A stretch of 64,000 nt of DNA. Source: Isoetes taiwanensis. Its lineage: Eukaryota > Streptophyta > Lycopodiopsida > Isoetales > Isoetaceae. Made by a program: the position numbers and the translations under genes. The stretch is taken from assembly GCA_021234155.1 (NCBI GenBank), contig JAJEKV010000066.1:6672800-6736799 (forward strand), in the 5' to 3' direction. Position 1 is the first letter of the stretch; each line of letters starts with the position of its first letter. This document shows, piece after piece, positions 11,069 to 22,191 of this stretch. The notes under the pieces were generated by a model. That model made no database searches and was not told the origin of the DNA. It was given only the letters and a program-made list of their open reading frames with translations.

Positions 11069-11529
11069 TACCTCATTAACATCCATATCCACAATGGATT
11101 GGAGCTTGCTTGAGGGAGGAGCCAAAACAGGGCCTTGAGCAAAAAAACGAGGAAGGGGCCAAAGAATAGGAATTTGAATTTGAATTTTAGTTTTTGAAAT
11201 TAGAATTTCCCCCACAGCTGAGCGGGACTCTATTCTTAAATACCGGCAGCTGAGCGGTGCCATAATTATACTTTCATACCACAAAAGTGGTGGATGCAAC
11301 GCCACATTTTGGGGGGACAGGGGGGACAGCCGAATTGGAACACCACAGCGTGCTTCTACCCATTGGTTTTTAAAAACTCAACGAAAGAAGTCGGCGAACG
11401 AGTTTTTTTTTAAAGTGAATCTTTGTCATTATTATTTTTTCTGTCAAGAATATTTCCAAACCGCATATTGGGTTCTCTTGAAATTCAATTTGTGCAGGTA
11501 GAAAGCTATTTCTTGGCATCTCTTTTTCT
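11069..11529. other. Intergenic, nothing recognised
   Basis: No open frame with coding character, no repeat family recognised. CTG/CAG frequency returns to normal from about 11.1 kb onward. Confidence 0.4.
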
Positions 11530-12530
11530 TTGAGCAGCTTGAGCGCTTATCCAGGCGACCTTCCAACTCTGTCACTAGGTGATTCGGAGATGTCTTCTAA
11601 AATGAGAAGTGGTCGAGGCGAACGGGGCCGAGGGAGCAGTGGCCGAGGAAACTCAAAACCCAGCTCTTCTCAAGTTTTAGAGGACGTTGATAAGACCCCT
11701 ATTCAAGGTATTTAATCTGCCTTTTTGCCACAAAATACAAACTGTATAGAGAGTATTATGCTTTTCATGAATTTGAGTTCTTTCCTTGCAACATACAAGG
11801 TATATTACCTTCAGTTAATGCTCTGATTCCCTGTTTTTAGAATATAATTTTGCTCTACTTTTCAGAATATAATTGTTAGTAGTAAACAGAAGGGTACATG
11901 TCCAGCGTGAACTGGAGGTTTGACAATTAGAGATAGCAGTCTTCAATAAGGATACATAGTGTAAAATATGGATGCATAAAGGGTCTATAATAGGAGCTAA
12001 AAACATGCCACGCATGAATTATACTAATATGAGCTAAAAACACGCCAAGCATAAATTATACTAATTTAGCTTTAAATTCATGCCAAGCGTGGTCTATAAT
12101 AGGAGCTAGAAACACGTCAAATGTGAATTATACTAATTTAACTTTAAATTCACGTCAAGCGTGATCTCATGTTCAGAAAAGTATTCTAAATCATGTTCAT
12201 CTTCTTCTGCAGTGCCAAAGAGGAAGAAAACCCCTAATAATTCGGGGTCTATTCCTGGTAAGAAGCTAAGGATAAACGACCCAGATGTAATACCATATGA
12301 TCTCACTTTATATGATGAAGGGCTTATTCTTATAGCAACCCTGACCCTCCATGCCCTGAAGAGGAAGTGGATGAGGGTGCCAAGTGGTTCGTTGAACTCA
12401 ACAAGACAAATGACAAGCTCGACTTAACACTCTTCTCGAGGAAAAAGGAAGTAGACAAGATGACCAAACAAGAGATCCTAATCTCTTTTGAGGAAGAGGA
12501 CGACACCTCTGCAAATTGCTCTTGGAGATG
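11530..12530 (+). other. Possible small gene or fragment: RG-rich exon plus Lys-rich and acidic exon
   Basis: From an ATG at 11590 the frame reads MSSKMRSGRGERGRG with a Ser/Arg/Gly-rich start, ends in KTPIQ, and meets a donor (CAAG|GTATTT) near 11706. A TTCTGCAG acceptor near 12212 opens a second exon reading VPKRKKTPNNSGSIPGKK. A later frame (about 12340-12528) gives acidic text (PDPPCPEEEVDEG, EVDKMTKQEILISFEEEDD) ending at TGA. The frames of the second and third parts do not join with the obvious splice sites, so a further intron or a frameshift is needed. Family unknown. Confidence 0.27.
11985..12170. repeat. Degenerate short direct repeats
   Basis: Words such as AAATTATACTAATTTA, AAACACGTCAA and CATGCCAAGCGTG recur at intervals of roughly 50-70 bases with substitutions. 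Function unknown. Confidence 0.5.
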
Positions 12531-12606
12531 ACACATAAGCAGAAAATAGATCTGATCAGACTTACTCATTGTAGAGAGCTCGCATCATTGTATGCGTTCC
12601 TAACCG

Positions 12607-13004
12607 ACATGCCCTTAACCAACTGGGCAAAACCTTCTAGACGTTTATGAGTAGTCGCTTCTACCCATTTATGCCGGTGTCTCGGGAACGTGAACACCAA
12701 GATCAACTTGAGCGGTCTCCCATGGGTCCGTTACAATCTCTCCCACTAGAACTATGCTTCGTCCTCAAGCATCACAAACCAAGTCATGACCTACCAGATC
12801 CAGCGGTATTTGGTCATACTTGCCCCAATGGAGACTTCGAACTTCGAGCCCCGCTCACGATACCAAGTGTGGCGTTCCTAACAGACATGCCCTTAACCAA
12901 TTTGGACAAAGCCGTGCAGGCGTTTATGAGTAGTCGATTCTACCCATTTATCTTGGGTGTCGGGGAGCGTGACACCAAGATCCTTCGGCGGATCTCCCGT
13001 GGGT
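12607..13004. repeat. Imperfect direct repeat, units at 12607-12725 and 12888-13004
   Basis: Both units read CATGCCCTTAACCAA, then TTTATGAGTAGTCG, CTACCCATTTAT and a CGGGAACGTG/GGGAGCGTG word, ending in a TCTCCC(A/G)TGGG word. Spacing is 281 bases. The open frame 12647-13168 runs through both units and is probably not a gene. Confidence 0.65.
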
Positions 13005-13189
13005 TAGATTACACATACAAAGATACTTTCATGAAGACATATGTGAACGGTGAGACATATTTTAAGTATGGTTGGCCCACTAATGTAGGAGTTACACCAA
13101 TATCTATTTGCCACGGGGTTACAGCTGTGCGTAGAGGCATGTTCAATAAACCGACACCAAGTCACTAAGTGCAGCAAGCTAGAGAATTA

Positions 13190-13390
13190 GCTGACTTTTG
13201 CATCATATCAACATGTTTTTGGTGATATAAGGATCCACACACAACCATGACTCAAGGTCTTCAAGTACCATCCGAGTTATTGCGATTTATGTTGACTTGC
13301 AAATGATATTGTGTGGACATTATGCAACAAGTGGTCATATGTGTTTTGGACGGTTTGTGGGATCCATTCATGTCATTGTAATAAGGTCCC
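13190..13390 (+). repeat. Dispersed repeat, inverted partner near 30880-31080
   Basis: Shares, in opposite orientation, words around CACCATCCGAGTTGTTTCC, ATTATGCAACAAGTGG and GGATTCATTCATGTCATT with 30880-31080. Likely the same transposable-element end. Confidence 0.55.
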
Positions 13391-13397
13391 TCATCGC

Positions 13398-13745
13398 TTC
13401 TTACTTGTTTGAATGCGCTCATTCTTTATCCAATAAAATGTGGTCATGAATTCTCTTTCATATGGACTAAATTCACCAGCTATATTTATGTGTCCATTAC
13501 GACACAAGTAGCTTCTTACTTACTCAATTGTGCCCATTCCCTTCATTCCCTTAGATGTGGGCATGATTCCCACCAACTAGTAGCTACATACTTGTTCAAA
13601 TATGCTCATTCCCTTAGATGTGGGCTTGATTCCCACCAGCTATATTGAGATGTTTATTTGACCACTTAGGCATGTTTTTACTTGTTCAAATGTGCTCATT
13701 ACCTTAGATGTGGACTCTATTACCATTAGCTAGATTTGTGCATTT
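13398..13745. repeat. Degenerate tandem repeat, 60-100 base unit
   Basis: The words CTTACTTGTTCAAAT, GCTCATTCCCTTAGATGTGG and GATTCCCACCA recur four to five times with indels. No coding function seen. Confidence 0.6.
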
Positions 13746-14130
13746 TTACCAAACAAGGAGAAAAAGATAAAATTTCTATAGTCTCACACAATGTAATCTC
13801 AATTTTTAATGTTTCTACCAAGCCTTTAATTCAAATTCTGAACACAAATCATTTCATTCAACAATTGCGAATTTATTGTCAAAACCCCAAAGCTCAAGAG
13901 TAAAACAGAATCCCAATACCTCTTTTCCAGATGAGATGGAAGAACAAAGCCATGTTATGCATATTTTGTATTGCTTGTCTACCACTATAATGAATAGATA
14001 CGTTCTTCCTAGACCAAGAATGACCAATTCAACTATGTTGAATGTTTTGCGCGCCGCTCTCATTTCGTAACAATCAAGATGCAGAGCATTCCATCAGGCT
14101 AGCCAAATGTAGATAACTAAGGATATTGAC

Positions 14131-16550
14131 TAAGGATATTGATGCCTTGTCTTTTGTGTTGTATTGTGCTTGTTTAACATTTTTGGTGAAAAAGATACAA
14201 TATATGTATGTTTCTCTTGTTTGTCGTATTGTGTATTCATTGTATTCTATCCATTCCAACTCTAAAAGAATGGAGTTTAAAAGAAAGCTCATTTTGTGCA
14301 AATCGGGAGAAAAAAAGCACAAAAAAGAAAACTCGTTCTTGAATCAATATATACATTACCTATATAGATTGATAATGTACAGTAACATATTTACAATATA
14401 AAAGGCTAAGATACACGATGTGGTTCTGTACACATTTTTTTTCCACCTGCATGTGCACAGTGGAAACAAACTTGCAAGTAATTTTTGTAAGGGTGTCATT
14501 TACGGAACATTTGGGTAAGCAGGGGCCCTTTTACATGGACTTTTTTAAAAGGAGGAAAGAAAAGTGGAATATTTTTGCTTGGTTATTTGATGACAAATAA
14601 ACACAAGGAGGCTTTATACATAATGGAAAACAGGGCCGCCACAGTTGCATATAAAAGGCTGCAACGGGGAGTTGGATCTACATGATGGAGCAAGAAGTTG
14701 CATTCTCGTCACTGAACATAGTAGTAAGAGAGTCATCAACAGCAGACTGTTATGGTCATATCCATAGTCATGATCATAAGGCAGAACCTGGTTATAGCTA
14801 TAACTGGACGTATGACCATAGCCATAGCCATAGCTAGAATCAGGATGTTTATGGCTACCTTTGTAGTAGGACGTTACCCTAGAGTCATTTTCTACAAACA
14901 CGGGAGTAATAATGCTCTCAAATGGTGCATAAACACTGTAACGACTTCCATACTGGTAGCACCACATGTCTGCATTTTTGGACACCTTTTTTACCTTTTT
15001 AAGTACCTTGCTTGGCTTCACGTAGCCCGTTACAGTTACCCTCGATTGCGGGTAGTATATCTCTACTGAATACACACGAAATTCCACAAACCTACACATG
15101 AGAGATTTGTAACAAGTCTTGTTAGGATGTTAGCTCTTCGGGTTACATCATAACTTATGGCCATATCTAACTCGAGTTTACCTCTCATCTTCTCAAGTGC
15201 CTTTCGAACCTTCTTTTCATGCTTGGGAGTGGGCATTTGAACTAACATCTCTACCACCTGCAAAGTTTCAAGACATAAGGTAAGGATTTTATAGAACTCT
15301 AATCCAATTTATTGGTGCTATCGGATAGAGTACTACCTCAGTTTGAATGCTAGAAATTCCCATCTTTTTGAACTCTTGAGCCACACTGAAAAATATCACT
15401 CTACATAGTACTCGTCTATGGTATATAATGATATATTTGCCCCTAGAACGTAGGAGACCCAAGACCCGTAGAGTCTATTAGGAAACATCTATGAACTTGT
15501 TGCAGACTTGGGCCCATGGTTAAAGCGGTCCCCCTTGACCCTACCCAACATTTATTTGCTAAGTGTTGGACACGTAAGTACAAGTTGCCCTTCAATCTAA
15601 GTTGTTGTGATCCCCAGTTTTGGGTGATGTTATTATTATAAGAATCGTGCCCTTGAGGTTTATATATGTTAAGATAATATCTATATGCCATGGAAGACAC
15701 CCTCAAATCTCACTTCTTGCATGCGATGGACACCCTCTTTTATTATTATCTATAATCCTACTAATTTCTTTTTCTTCTATGATTAGACTAGAACCTATTC
15801 ATATTGGCATCATTATATGAAAAGATGATAAAGTGCTTTAGCTATATATGACAAGGTATCAAAGACGTGTTCCATCAAAGATGTATCCCATATTTAACGT
15901 CTAGCTTATATTTCAACATAGCATTTTATCTCTATTCTATCCTATTCTTTAAAATAACAATTTTGGTTAAGGTGGCCATATAGGCAGAATACGCTACAAT
16001 TGCAGAAAAGGGCCTACCCGTTCATAGGACAATTGTATACTAGATACGCTTCATAGTCATGTGCATCTTTGTATATCTTGTACCTTGCATCTTGGCATCC
16101 CTTAGCAGTCTATTCTATTCTTACGGTTAAAAAAAAAATCTATTTTTATTTTATTCTATTATATTCTTTGCATTATTTCCCAAAAATATATCATGTATTT
16201 GTGTATTAATATAAACAACATTTACATACAAAACACTGAAACACGTTGCTTGCCCTCGTCTTCTGCCATTGATGCTTTATGAGTCTATGCTAATTTCCTA
16301 GACTAGATGACCCACCTAAGCCAAAGTAATTGTGGCAAAATAAGGATAAGGAAAAAGTTATCATGGAGGAGAAGTTCAAGGCCCCACATTTTGTTTTCAC
16401 TCGCTGCCAACATCGTTGGCTCATTGATAGTCAGATTAGAGCAAATCATATCTAGGCGACATGCATGTATCCTTTTAAAATTGGACTTATTAAATATCAA
16501 GTGCATATATCCATACTAGCTGCACCCTGGACTATCCTGGCTCTTTGGAT
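14131..16550. repeat. Segmental duplication unit I (partner 24770-27200)
   Basis: Blocks on both sides of the HIPP gene match 24.77-27.2 kb in the same order: the 3' flank with ATTCTATCCATT and ATATTTACAAT, the gene itself, the 5' flank with GATTAGACTAGAACCTATTC, and a distal part with CCACATTTTGTTT. Similarity is interrupted by indels, so this duplication is older than the near-identical part of the copy A/copy B pair. Confidence 0.82.
14678..15363 (-). pseudogene. HIPP with lost splice acceptor and frameshifted tail
   Basis: Three-exon layout as in the gene at 25166-25871. Exon 1 (15337-15363) encodes MGISSIQTE. Exon 2 (15182-15257) encodes the first half of the HMA-like domain with MPTPKHEKKVRKALEKM. 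Exon 3 follows to about 14678. Two lesions are seen against the 25-kb copy. The exon 3 acceptor TTTCAGGGG is replaced by TTTCGT, so no AG remains at the junction. A net four-base loss near the end shifts the frame, so the SDEN..CSIM tail is no longer read and prenylation would be lost. Either lesion alone would inactivate it. The nearest upstream AG gives an out-of-frame stop. Sequence error cannot be excluded for the four-base loss. Confidence 0.8.
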
Positions 16551-16831
16551 CTATCGATCCTATGTCATAAAGTGTATGTGGGTGGTTTTGAAATATAATA
16601 TACGAAAATGTCTATTCTCTTGAAATATTATTTACATAAACTTGAACTCTGCTAAAACAATTTAGCATCCTTTAAAGAATCCTTTGACCAAAATGAGTAA
16701 CAAACAACGTGATTAAATTTTCAAATTAGACCTCCTTTTAGGTTTGTTAGTGTATGCTCAAACTTTCTATTGATAAACTCATCCTCTTGATAAATAATCT
16801 TTGCTTGACTTTCATTTTCTACTATGTTTTT

Positions 16832-17737
16832 TTAATTCACAAAATATGAAAAGACTTCTAACTTATACTTCAGAAAATACACCCACATTCTTCCACTGTA
16901 AGCATCAACAATAAAAAGAAAGTACCTTGAACTGCCAATTAAGGTGATCTTTGCTCTTCCCATGCATACATGTGCTAATTTAGGACATCTTGAAGCCCTA
17001 TTATGCCTGGGAGATTCAGTATTGCTTGCGGTATCGAAAATCTGCTTGCAATAGGGTTTTTTTTTTACCATTTTGTATTTGTATACTTACCATCGGGGGA
17101 CCTTTTGCCACTATCTGGCACAACATATATAGTTTAGGGGTTAAATTTGCTTCCAAAGGTCAGTATAGTAGGGATGTTTTTGGCCACCCTTCTATCGTAG
17201 GCGTCCATATCCCCCTTATTGCTAAGGGTGTCCTTTGGGTTATTATGTGCCTTCTCCTTTGGAAGTTGTCTTATGTGCACCTTTTCAAGCATGCAAGCTT
17301 CACTTAGTTGCTTAGGAGGTTCAATTTTTTGGCAGCCCATGGAGGAACTTCAATAAATACCTTCGTTGCAAATCCTCTCAAGCAAAGTTATGAACAGAAA
17401 CATCGCCGCAATGAGATATTTAAAATTTCAGAAAATAATGTCATCCTCTGCTTCTCCTTCAACTTCATTATGCAAACAAATTTTCCAATTGAAACAAATG
17501 AGTCACTACTGTCAGAGTCTTGTTCTGATGTAGTAGATGAACTACTTTTTGATGCTTTGTGGGCTTGCTCTTATGGATTGCATCATCTCTTTTTCTTGTT
17601 TCTTTTCTCTTTCTCTTATCTGGCTCTGAGCAATATTTGGCGATGTGCCCTATTTTGTTAGAATTGTAACATTGTCTTACCTCTTCTCTGCCACTCACAA
17701 GAGCTTGCACCTCCCTTGAGTGATCCTTCTTAGTCAT
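16832..17737 (-). mobile_element. Ty1/copia polyprotein fragment (gag zinc knuckle to integrase)
   Basis: 17468-17737 holds a degraded zinc knuckle, CYNSNKIGHIAKYC, where the second Cys of CX2C has become Ser, followed by a Lys/Arg-rich segment. 17134-17340 and 16832-17071 hold integrase pieces, including SRYFLFIVDAYSGRMWVYF, close to the copia integrase core with its catalytic Asp region. The order on the minus strand, gag then integrase, fits copia; protease and most of the core are missing. No LTRs are recognised. Confidence 0.75.
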
Positions 17738-17753
17738 TCTTTAATGCTTTTGG

Positions 17754-17824
17754 TCTGGGCGTTTGGTCTAGTGGCAACACACTAGTTCCTTAGCAATGTG
17801 ATCTCGAGTTCGAGATCGCCCAGA
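17754..17824 (+). repeat. tRNA-like sequence, probable SINE head
   Basis: 71 bases with a perfect 8-bp outer stem (TCTGGGCG at 17754-17761 pairs with CGCCCAGA at 17817-17824), a perfect pol III A box (TGGTCTAGTGG, 17764-17774) and a near B box (AGTTCGAGATC, 17807-17817). The anticodon arm does not form a normal five-pair stem with seven-base loop, so a functional tRNA is unlikely. Confidence 0.5.
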
Positions 17825-17838
17825 ATCGCACCTAGTAT

Positions 17839-19299
17839 TGTTGGGGGTCAAATTTTGAAATGCTCCTAAAGCGGTACACATTACTTTATAAAAATTCAGT
17901 AACAAGGATTTGTGATTCATAAACTCAGATTACAACTCAAACTACGTAGGAATCTACGCATGACAACATCTCTACTATCACTCTTGCTCCCCTCACTCGA
18001 CAGTCACGAAGCTATCAAATTAATCTGTAAAAAATAAGAAAGAAGTGGTGGGGGTTAGTCCAGGGAAGGACTAAGTGGGTAAACCATTACCTTAACATGA
18101 GGCAAATAGTTAGTCACATATAGTCTTTAGAAAATCTATGCCTTGACATCTCGGCTATTATCCCATGCTTCCCTTGGTATAAAAACTCACTTTAGCTACT
18201 AACACAATGCGTAAGAAGAAAGAAGAAAGGTGGGGTTAGTCCTAGGAAGGACTAAGTGGGTAAACCATTACCTTAACCTGAGGCGAATCGTTAGTCACAT
18301 ATAGTCTTTAGAAAATCTATGCCTTGACATCTCCATGCTTCCCGCGGCGCAAAACTCACTTAGCTACTAAACTTTATGCGTAAGAAGGAAGAAAGAAAGG
18401 TGGGGTTATTTCTAGGAAGGACTAAGTGGGTAAACCATTACCTTAACACGAAGGCGAATTGTTAGTCACCGCGGACAATAGGCACCACGAGATGTTAGTC
18501 GCATAGAACATCTTCTTATAACTTCTTCGTGATTAGGGGATGATTAATCCCTCACCCGATTCTGCATTATATCGTTCCGGACAGGACTATACGTCCACAT
18601 ACCAATCACATGGTATGCGCGTTGCTTTACCGCCCAGCCCTTCGGCAACGACAAAGGGGCGTGTTCTTTTATACATGTTCATTCTTTAATGTTTTATTTT
18701 ATTTGCAAACACAAACACAGAATCAATAATAAAATAAAAGATGTAAGCTTTTTGACAAACTACTAAACAAAAGAAAAGATAACTCCAAACCAACAGAAAC
18801 TCCAAAGATCCGGCTCCGGCTACGAACCAAAGGATCTTCCACGTGCATTCTTATCTGCTCCCTGTCCACTTTTTCTGCGATATCTCTCTAACCCTAAGGA
18901 GTTATGAGAGGTACCACCCCAATTCTGAAACTAGACTCCGAGGCCCTTCCAGAATGCTTAAGATCGCTCCATTCTAATAAATGCTCGCCGATTTATCATG
19001 TTTTAAACTTTGACCTTCTTTTATACTATCTGTCTTTTCTACAATTAGGAAAATATCCTCTCCTTTCCAATTATAGGAAATATCTTCCTATTCTTACAAA
19101 TTCTTATCTAGTTTATCTCCTCTAATCATAGATCTGCTATTCTAGTTCAGATATTACCCCTCCTCAGATATCTACCATACCTTAGTATAGACACCCGTAT
19201 TCAATTTGTTTCCCAACCGTTGCAATTCTTTTAAATATTCGACACGAGATTAAGAATAAAAATTATTTACTTATCCCTCAACCCCTAGGTGTGTTACAA
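17839..19299 (-). mobile_element. Candidate solo LTR, boundaries uncertain
   Basis: On the minus strand the segment would start TGTAACACACCTAGGGG at 19299 and end in ...CCCCCAACA at 17839, a TG...CA layout common for plant gypsy LTRs. The flanking five bases do not match as a target duplication, so the end points are a guess. It contains the tandem repeat at 18036-18475. Confidence 0.3.
18036..18475. repeat. Tandem repeat, 2.5 to 3 units of about 170-181 bp
   Basis: The phrase GGTTAGTCC.. GGAAGGACTAAGTGGG and AACCATTACCTTAAC recurs with starts near 18053, 18234 and 18404, spaced 181 then 170 bases. The first two units also share TTAGTCACATATAGTC and AATCTATGCCTTGACATC. Confidence 0.85.
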
Positions 19300-19415
19300 A
19301 TTCCAAGCGGACATGTAAAGGTGGTTGGGGGCGAGGGGCCCAACCAGAAGCAATGTAGTGTGGTGTGTGGTCACATGTCGGTTGGATCTTTGCCTAGTGG
19401 CGTGGCGCGTTTAAA

Positions 19416-19460
<45 letters not shown>

Positions 19461-19590
19461 CATCCATCCATCCATCCATCCATCCATCCATCATCCATCC
19501 ATCCATCCATCCATCCATCCATCCATCCATCCATCCATCCATCCATCCATCCATCCATCCATCCATCCATCCATCCATCCATCCATCCAT
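19416..19590. repeat. Compound tetranucleotide array (CTAT)n(CCAT)n
   Basis: About eleven CTAT units run into about thirty CCAT units with a single TCATCC interruption near 19490. The open frames over it (Ser-Ile-His-Pro on plus, Trp-Met-Asp-Gly on minus) are artefacts of the repeat. Confidence 0.97.
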
Positions 19591-20389
19591 TAGCAGTTGC
19601 TGACATGCCCATTCCAATTGGCAGGTCAATAGATCCAATAATTTTCTTTCACATTATTGGAAGAGTTGGGCAGTCCTTGAAGAAAGGCTCTCATAATCAG
19701 GTCATTGTCAATCCCTTTGTTCATACCTTACAACTATGTGAGAGCCTCATCTCCTCCATAATCATTGCATCCTTCAGTTTAGTGTTGAAAACCATAGTTA
19801 ATGGTTCCTCTTGTAGGATTTCTCCAACTGCTCCCAAGCAATCGTGACTGCTCCAACTGCTCCCAAGCAATCGTGACTGCAATTTTTGGCATCAAAGTAT
19901 CATCAAGGTATCTTAAGTTCCTACTTTTGACTATTTAGCTCCTTTGGATCCATTTGGCTAGGGTTTGCTTGTCACCACCTATTGTCTGGGCATTTATTTT
20001 GCCACTAGTTTTGTCTCTGACGACCTATGCACAGTTGGCGCTATTGGAGCACTTACACTTACACTATTAGCTTAAGCTTGTCTCTACTGACAATGCCCCA
20101 CAAGCCCTTCTCACATAGATTGACCTGAACCCCTCATAAACTAGTAATAGGCATTATTATGGTTTAATATAAGTTATTTGAGCTTCATCTTTGCGCGACT
20201 TGCAGTATCATTGATACTAAATTTGATGAAATAAAATACAGAGTCGTAAAAGCAACAAGAACACATCTGTTTAATCTCTTTTGGCTTTGAACATACATAT
20301 ATATTCCGACCTGGGGCTTATGAGCATCGTTCTTTGAGATACGTTTAGAATGACGGGCTAGATTGCGGTTTCTAGAATTGTGCCCTAGA

Positions 20390-21060
20390 ACATGGTCTTA
20401 TTAAAAACAATGTATTACATATTTGTCCATATAACCTATTAATATTTGTGCGGTCGAAATTGTACGTCTGAGGCCATGCCTTTTTTATTATCAACCAATA
20501 CCCAAGAGTTCGATAAGTTAAGTTTATCAGCCTGAAGAAGGCCGATAACAAAAAATGTGTGGTCGAGGTTGTACGTCCAAGGCCACACATTTTTTGTCAT
20601 CATCCAAGGCAAAGATCGATAACCACCTTATCGTGCCTATATGGGTGGAATGGTACTGGTATTTAGTTATCAGTACTCCTTAAACACTGAAAATTAGTTA
20701 GCACTACTTCTCTAGTAGTTATAACAAAAACAAGGACTTTCTCTTTATAAACAAGAGTCCAGATAAGGTAGGTTTATTAGTGCGGGCCGAAGTTGATAAC
20801 TAAAAATGTGTGGTAGAGTGTGATAACAAAAGCGTGGAGGTAGGAGTCTTTCGTCGAGGTCACACAAGGCAAAAGGCGGATAACCACATTATCGAGGGTT
20901 ATATGGGCGAAATAGTCTTGATAATTAGTTATTAATACTTCTCCAATAATGATACCTAGTTAGCGGTACTCGATAGTAGTGATAACAAAAACAAGAACTC
21001 TCTTACGCACAAGACTACGATAAGTTCGTTATCCACTACAAAGGCCAACAAAATGGAGGT
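20390..21060. repeat. MITE-like repeat family (GATAACCACCTTATCG type)
   Basis: Two direct units contain a (G/T)TGCG/GGTCGA..TTGTACGTC word and GATAACCAC(C/A)TTATCG, with many GATAAC/GTTATC inverted words. Related words occur at 2255-2275 and 35620-36160, suggesting one foldback family. Exact ends not defined. Confidence 0.45.
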
Positions 21061-21099
21061 AGTCAAAGAAAAATTTTTTTTTTTTTTTTTTTTGGTGGA

Positions 21100-22190
21100 T
21101 AATCTAGTCAATTGGTAAAAAAAGCCTTACATTGGACATAGTGCGGGACAAATCCGACCTGAAAATGGGAAAAAGGTATGCTAATTTTAGTCGATAGAAG
21201 TAGATGGTATGTTGGCTGATCTCGGATGATTCTTTTTCATATGCGCATTTGTTAAAAACATGTAGAAAGGAGTAAGACTAAACATCAAAATTAAACCTGT
21301 GGTACGGAAATAGTGGAATAAGGGGATGTTGAGGTGGCACCACCCGATTGGGTAGGCCAAAAACCTACAGCGTGAGCAAAAGCTCACGACTTGTCGCAAA
21401 CAGCCGATCAGTCGTTCTGATGGTCGACCAACCTAAGGAGGTCAGATAATTGACCCTAGGGGTCAGTGGTGAGAAATATTATTGTGACATACTGTTAGGT
21501 ATCCAGGAGAGCCAGAGGCTCTTACACTAGTGGGGGAGTCAGGGATTCTGAGGGAGATGCGGTTTAGTGTTGGATGCACTATGGGGCTGCGACAAAGCCC
21601 AAGGTTTTAACACCATTACATGTCATACGAGCATGAATGTATAAGCTCTAAAATATGGAAGAATTACTTGGAGCTTTTTATGAGATATTTGAAAATCTAA
21701 TTGGACAACATAGAGTAGTTGATCTTCTAGTAAAAAATGGTAGGATGCTTTACTGTTGGAAGGCTTGGTATACTATTGTTTTGGTTATAGTTTTGGTTAC
21801 AAACCTGAAATCATTTAATAGGCAGATCTGCTAATGTAACAATCACCTTGCTTAAATTGAATGCTAGTTCTTCGTATTATTTTCCCTTTTCAATGGCGTC
21901 TTATGCCAAGCAAACTTGATAAGCAGCGCCATTTACCTTTTATGCTCCAAGTTAATCAGGCAAATGTGGATACCATTGCCCTGAGGACACGTTTAGATGG
22001 GGTTCATTATAGGAAGGAAGCTGTAAATCCATATTGGCAAAAACCATTGCTTCATTTACTATGGAATACAAATTCCACAACAATATGTTGGAACTTCTCA
22101 CATTTGTGGAGGGCATACAAAATAGGTTTTGAACATTTGATCTTGATTCTCGCTATTTTTACATTACAAGTTGTAAAATTATAAAAGTTT
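21100..22190. other. No gene identified; poly-T run at 21074-21093
   Basis: A run of about 20 T precedes GGTGGATAATCTAG; it could be the tail of a minus-strand retroelement, but no coding part follows. The plus-strand open frame 21861-22184 has no recognised domain. Confidence 0.4.
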
Positions 22191-22191
22191 G

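Noticed and set aside
12647-13168. 173-codon plus-strand frame as a gene
   Set aside because: It runs over an imperfect direct repeat, with no domain and no coding-like composition.
17754-17824. Functional tRNA gene
   Set aside because: The anticodon arm does not fold into a standard stem and loop, and the T arm is atypical.
18036-18475. CRISPR-like spacing of repeats
   Set aside because: Units of 170-181 bases in tandem without unique spacers, in plant nuclear DNA.
19291-19638. Ser-Ile-His-Pro and Trp-Met-Asp-Gly repeat proteins
   Set aside because: Products of reading the tetranucleotide array; not genes.
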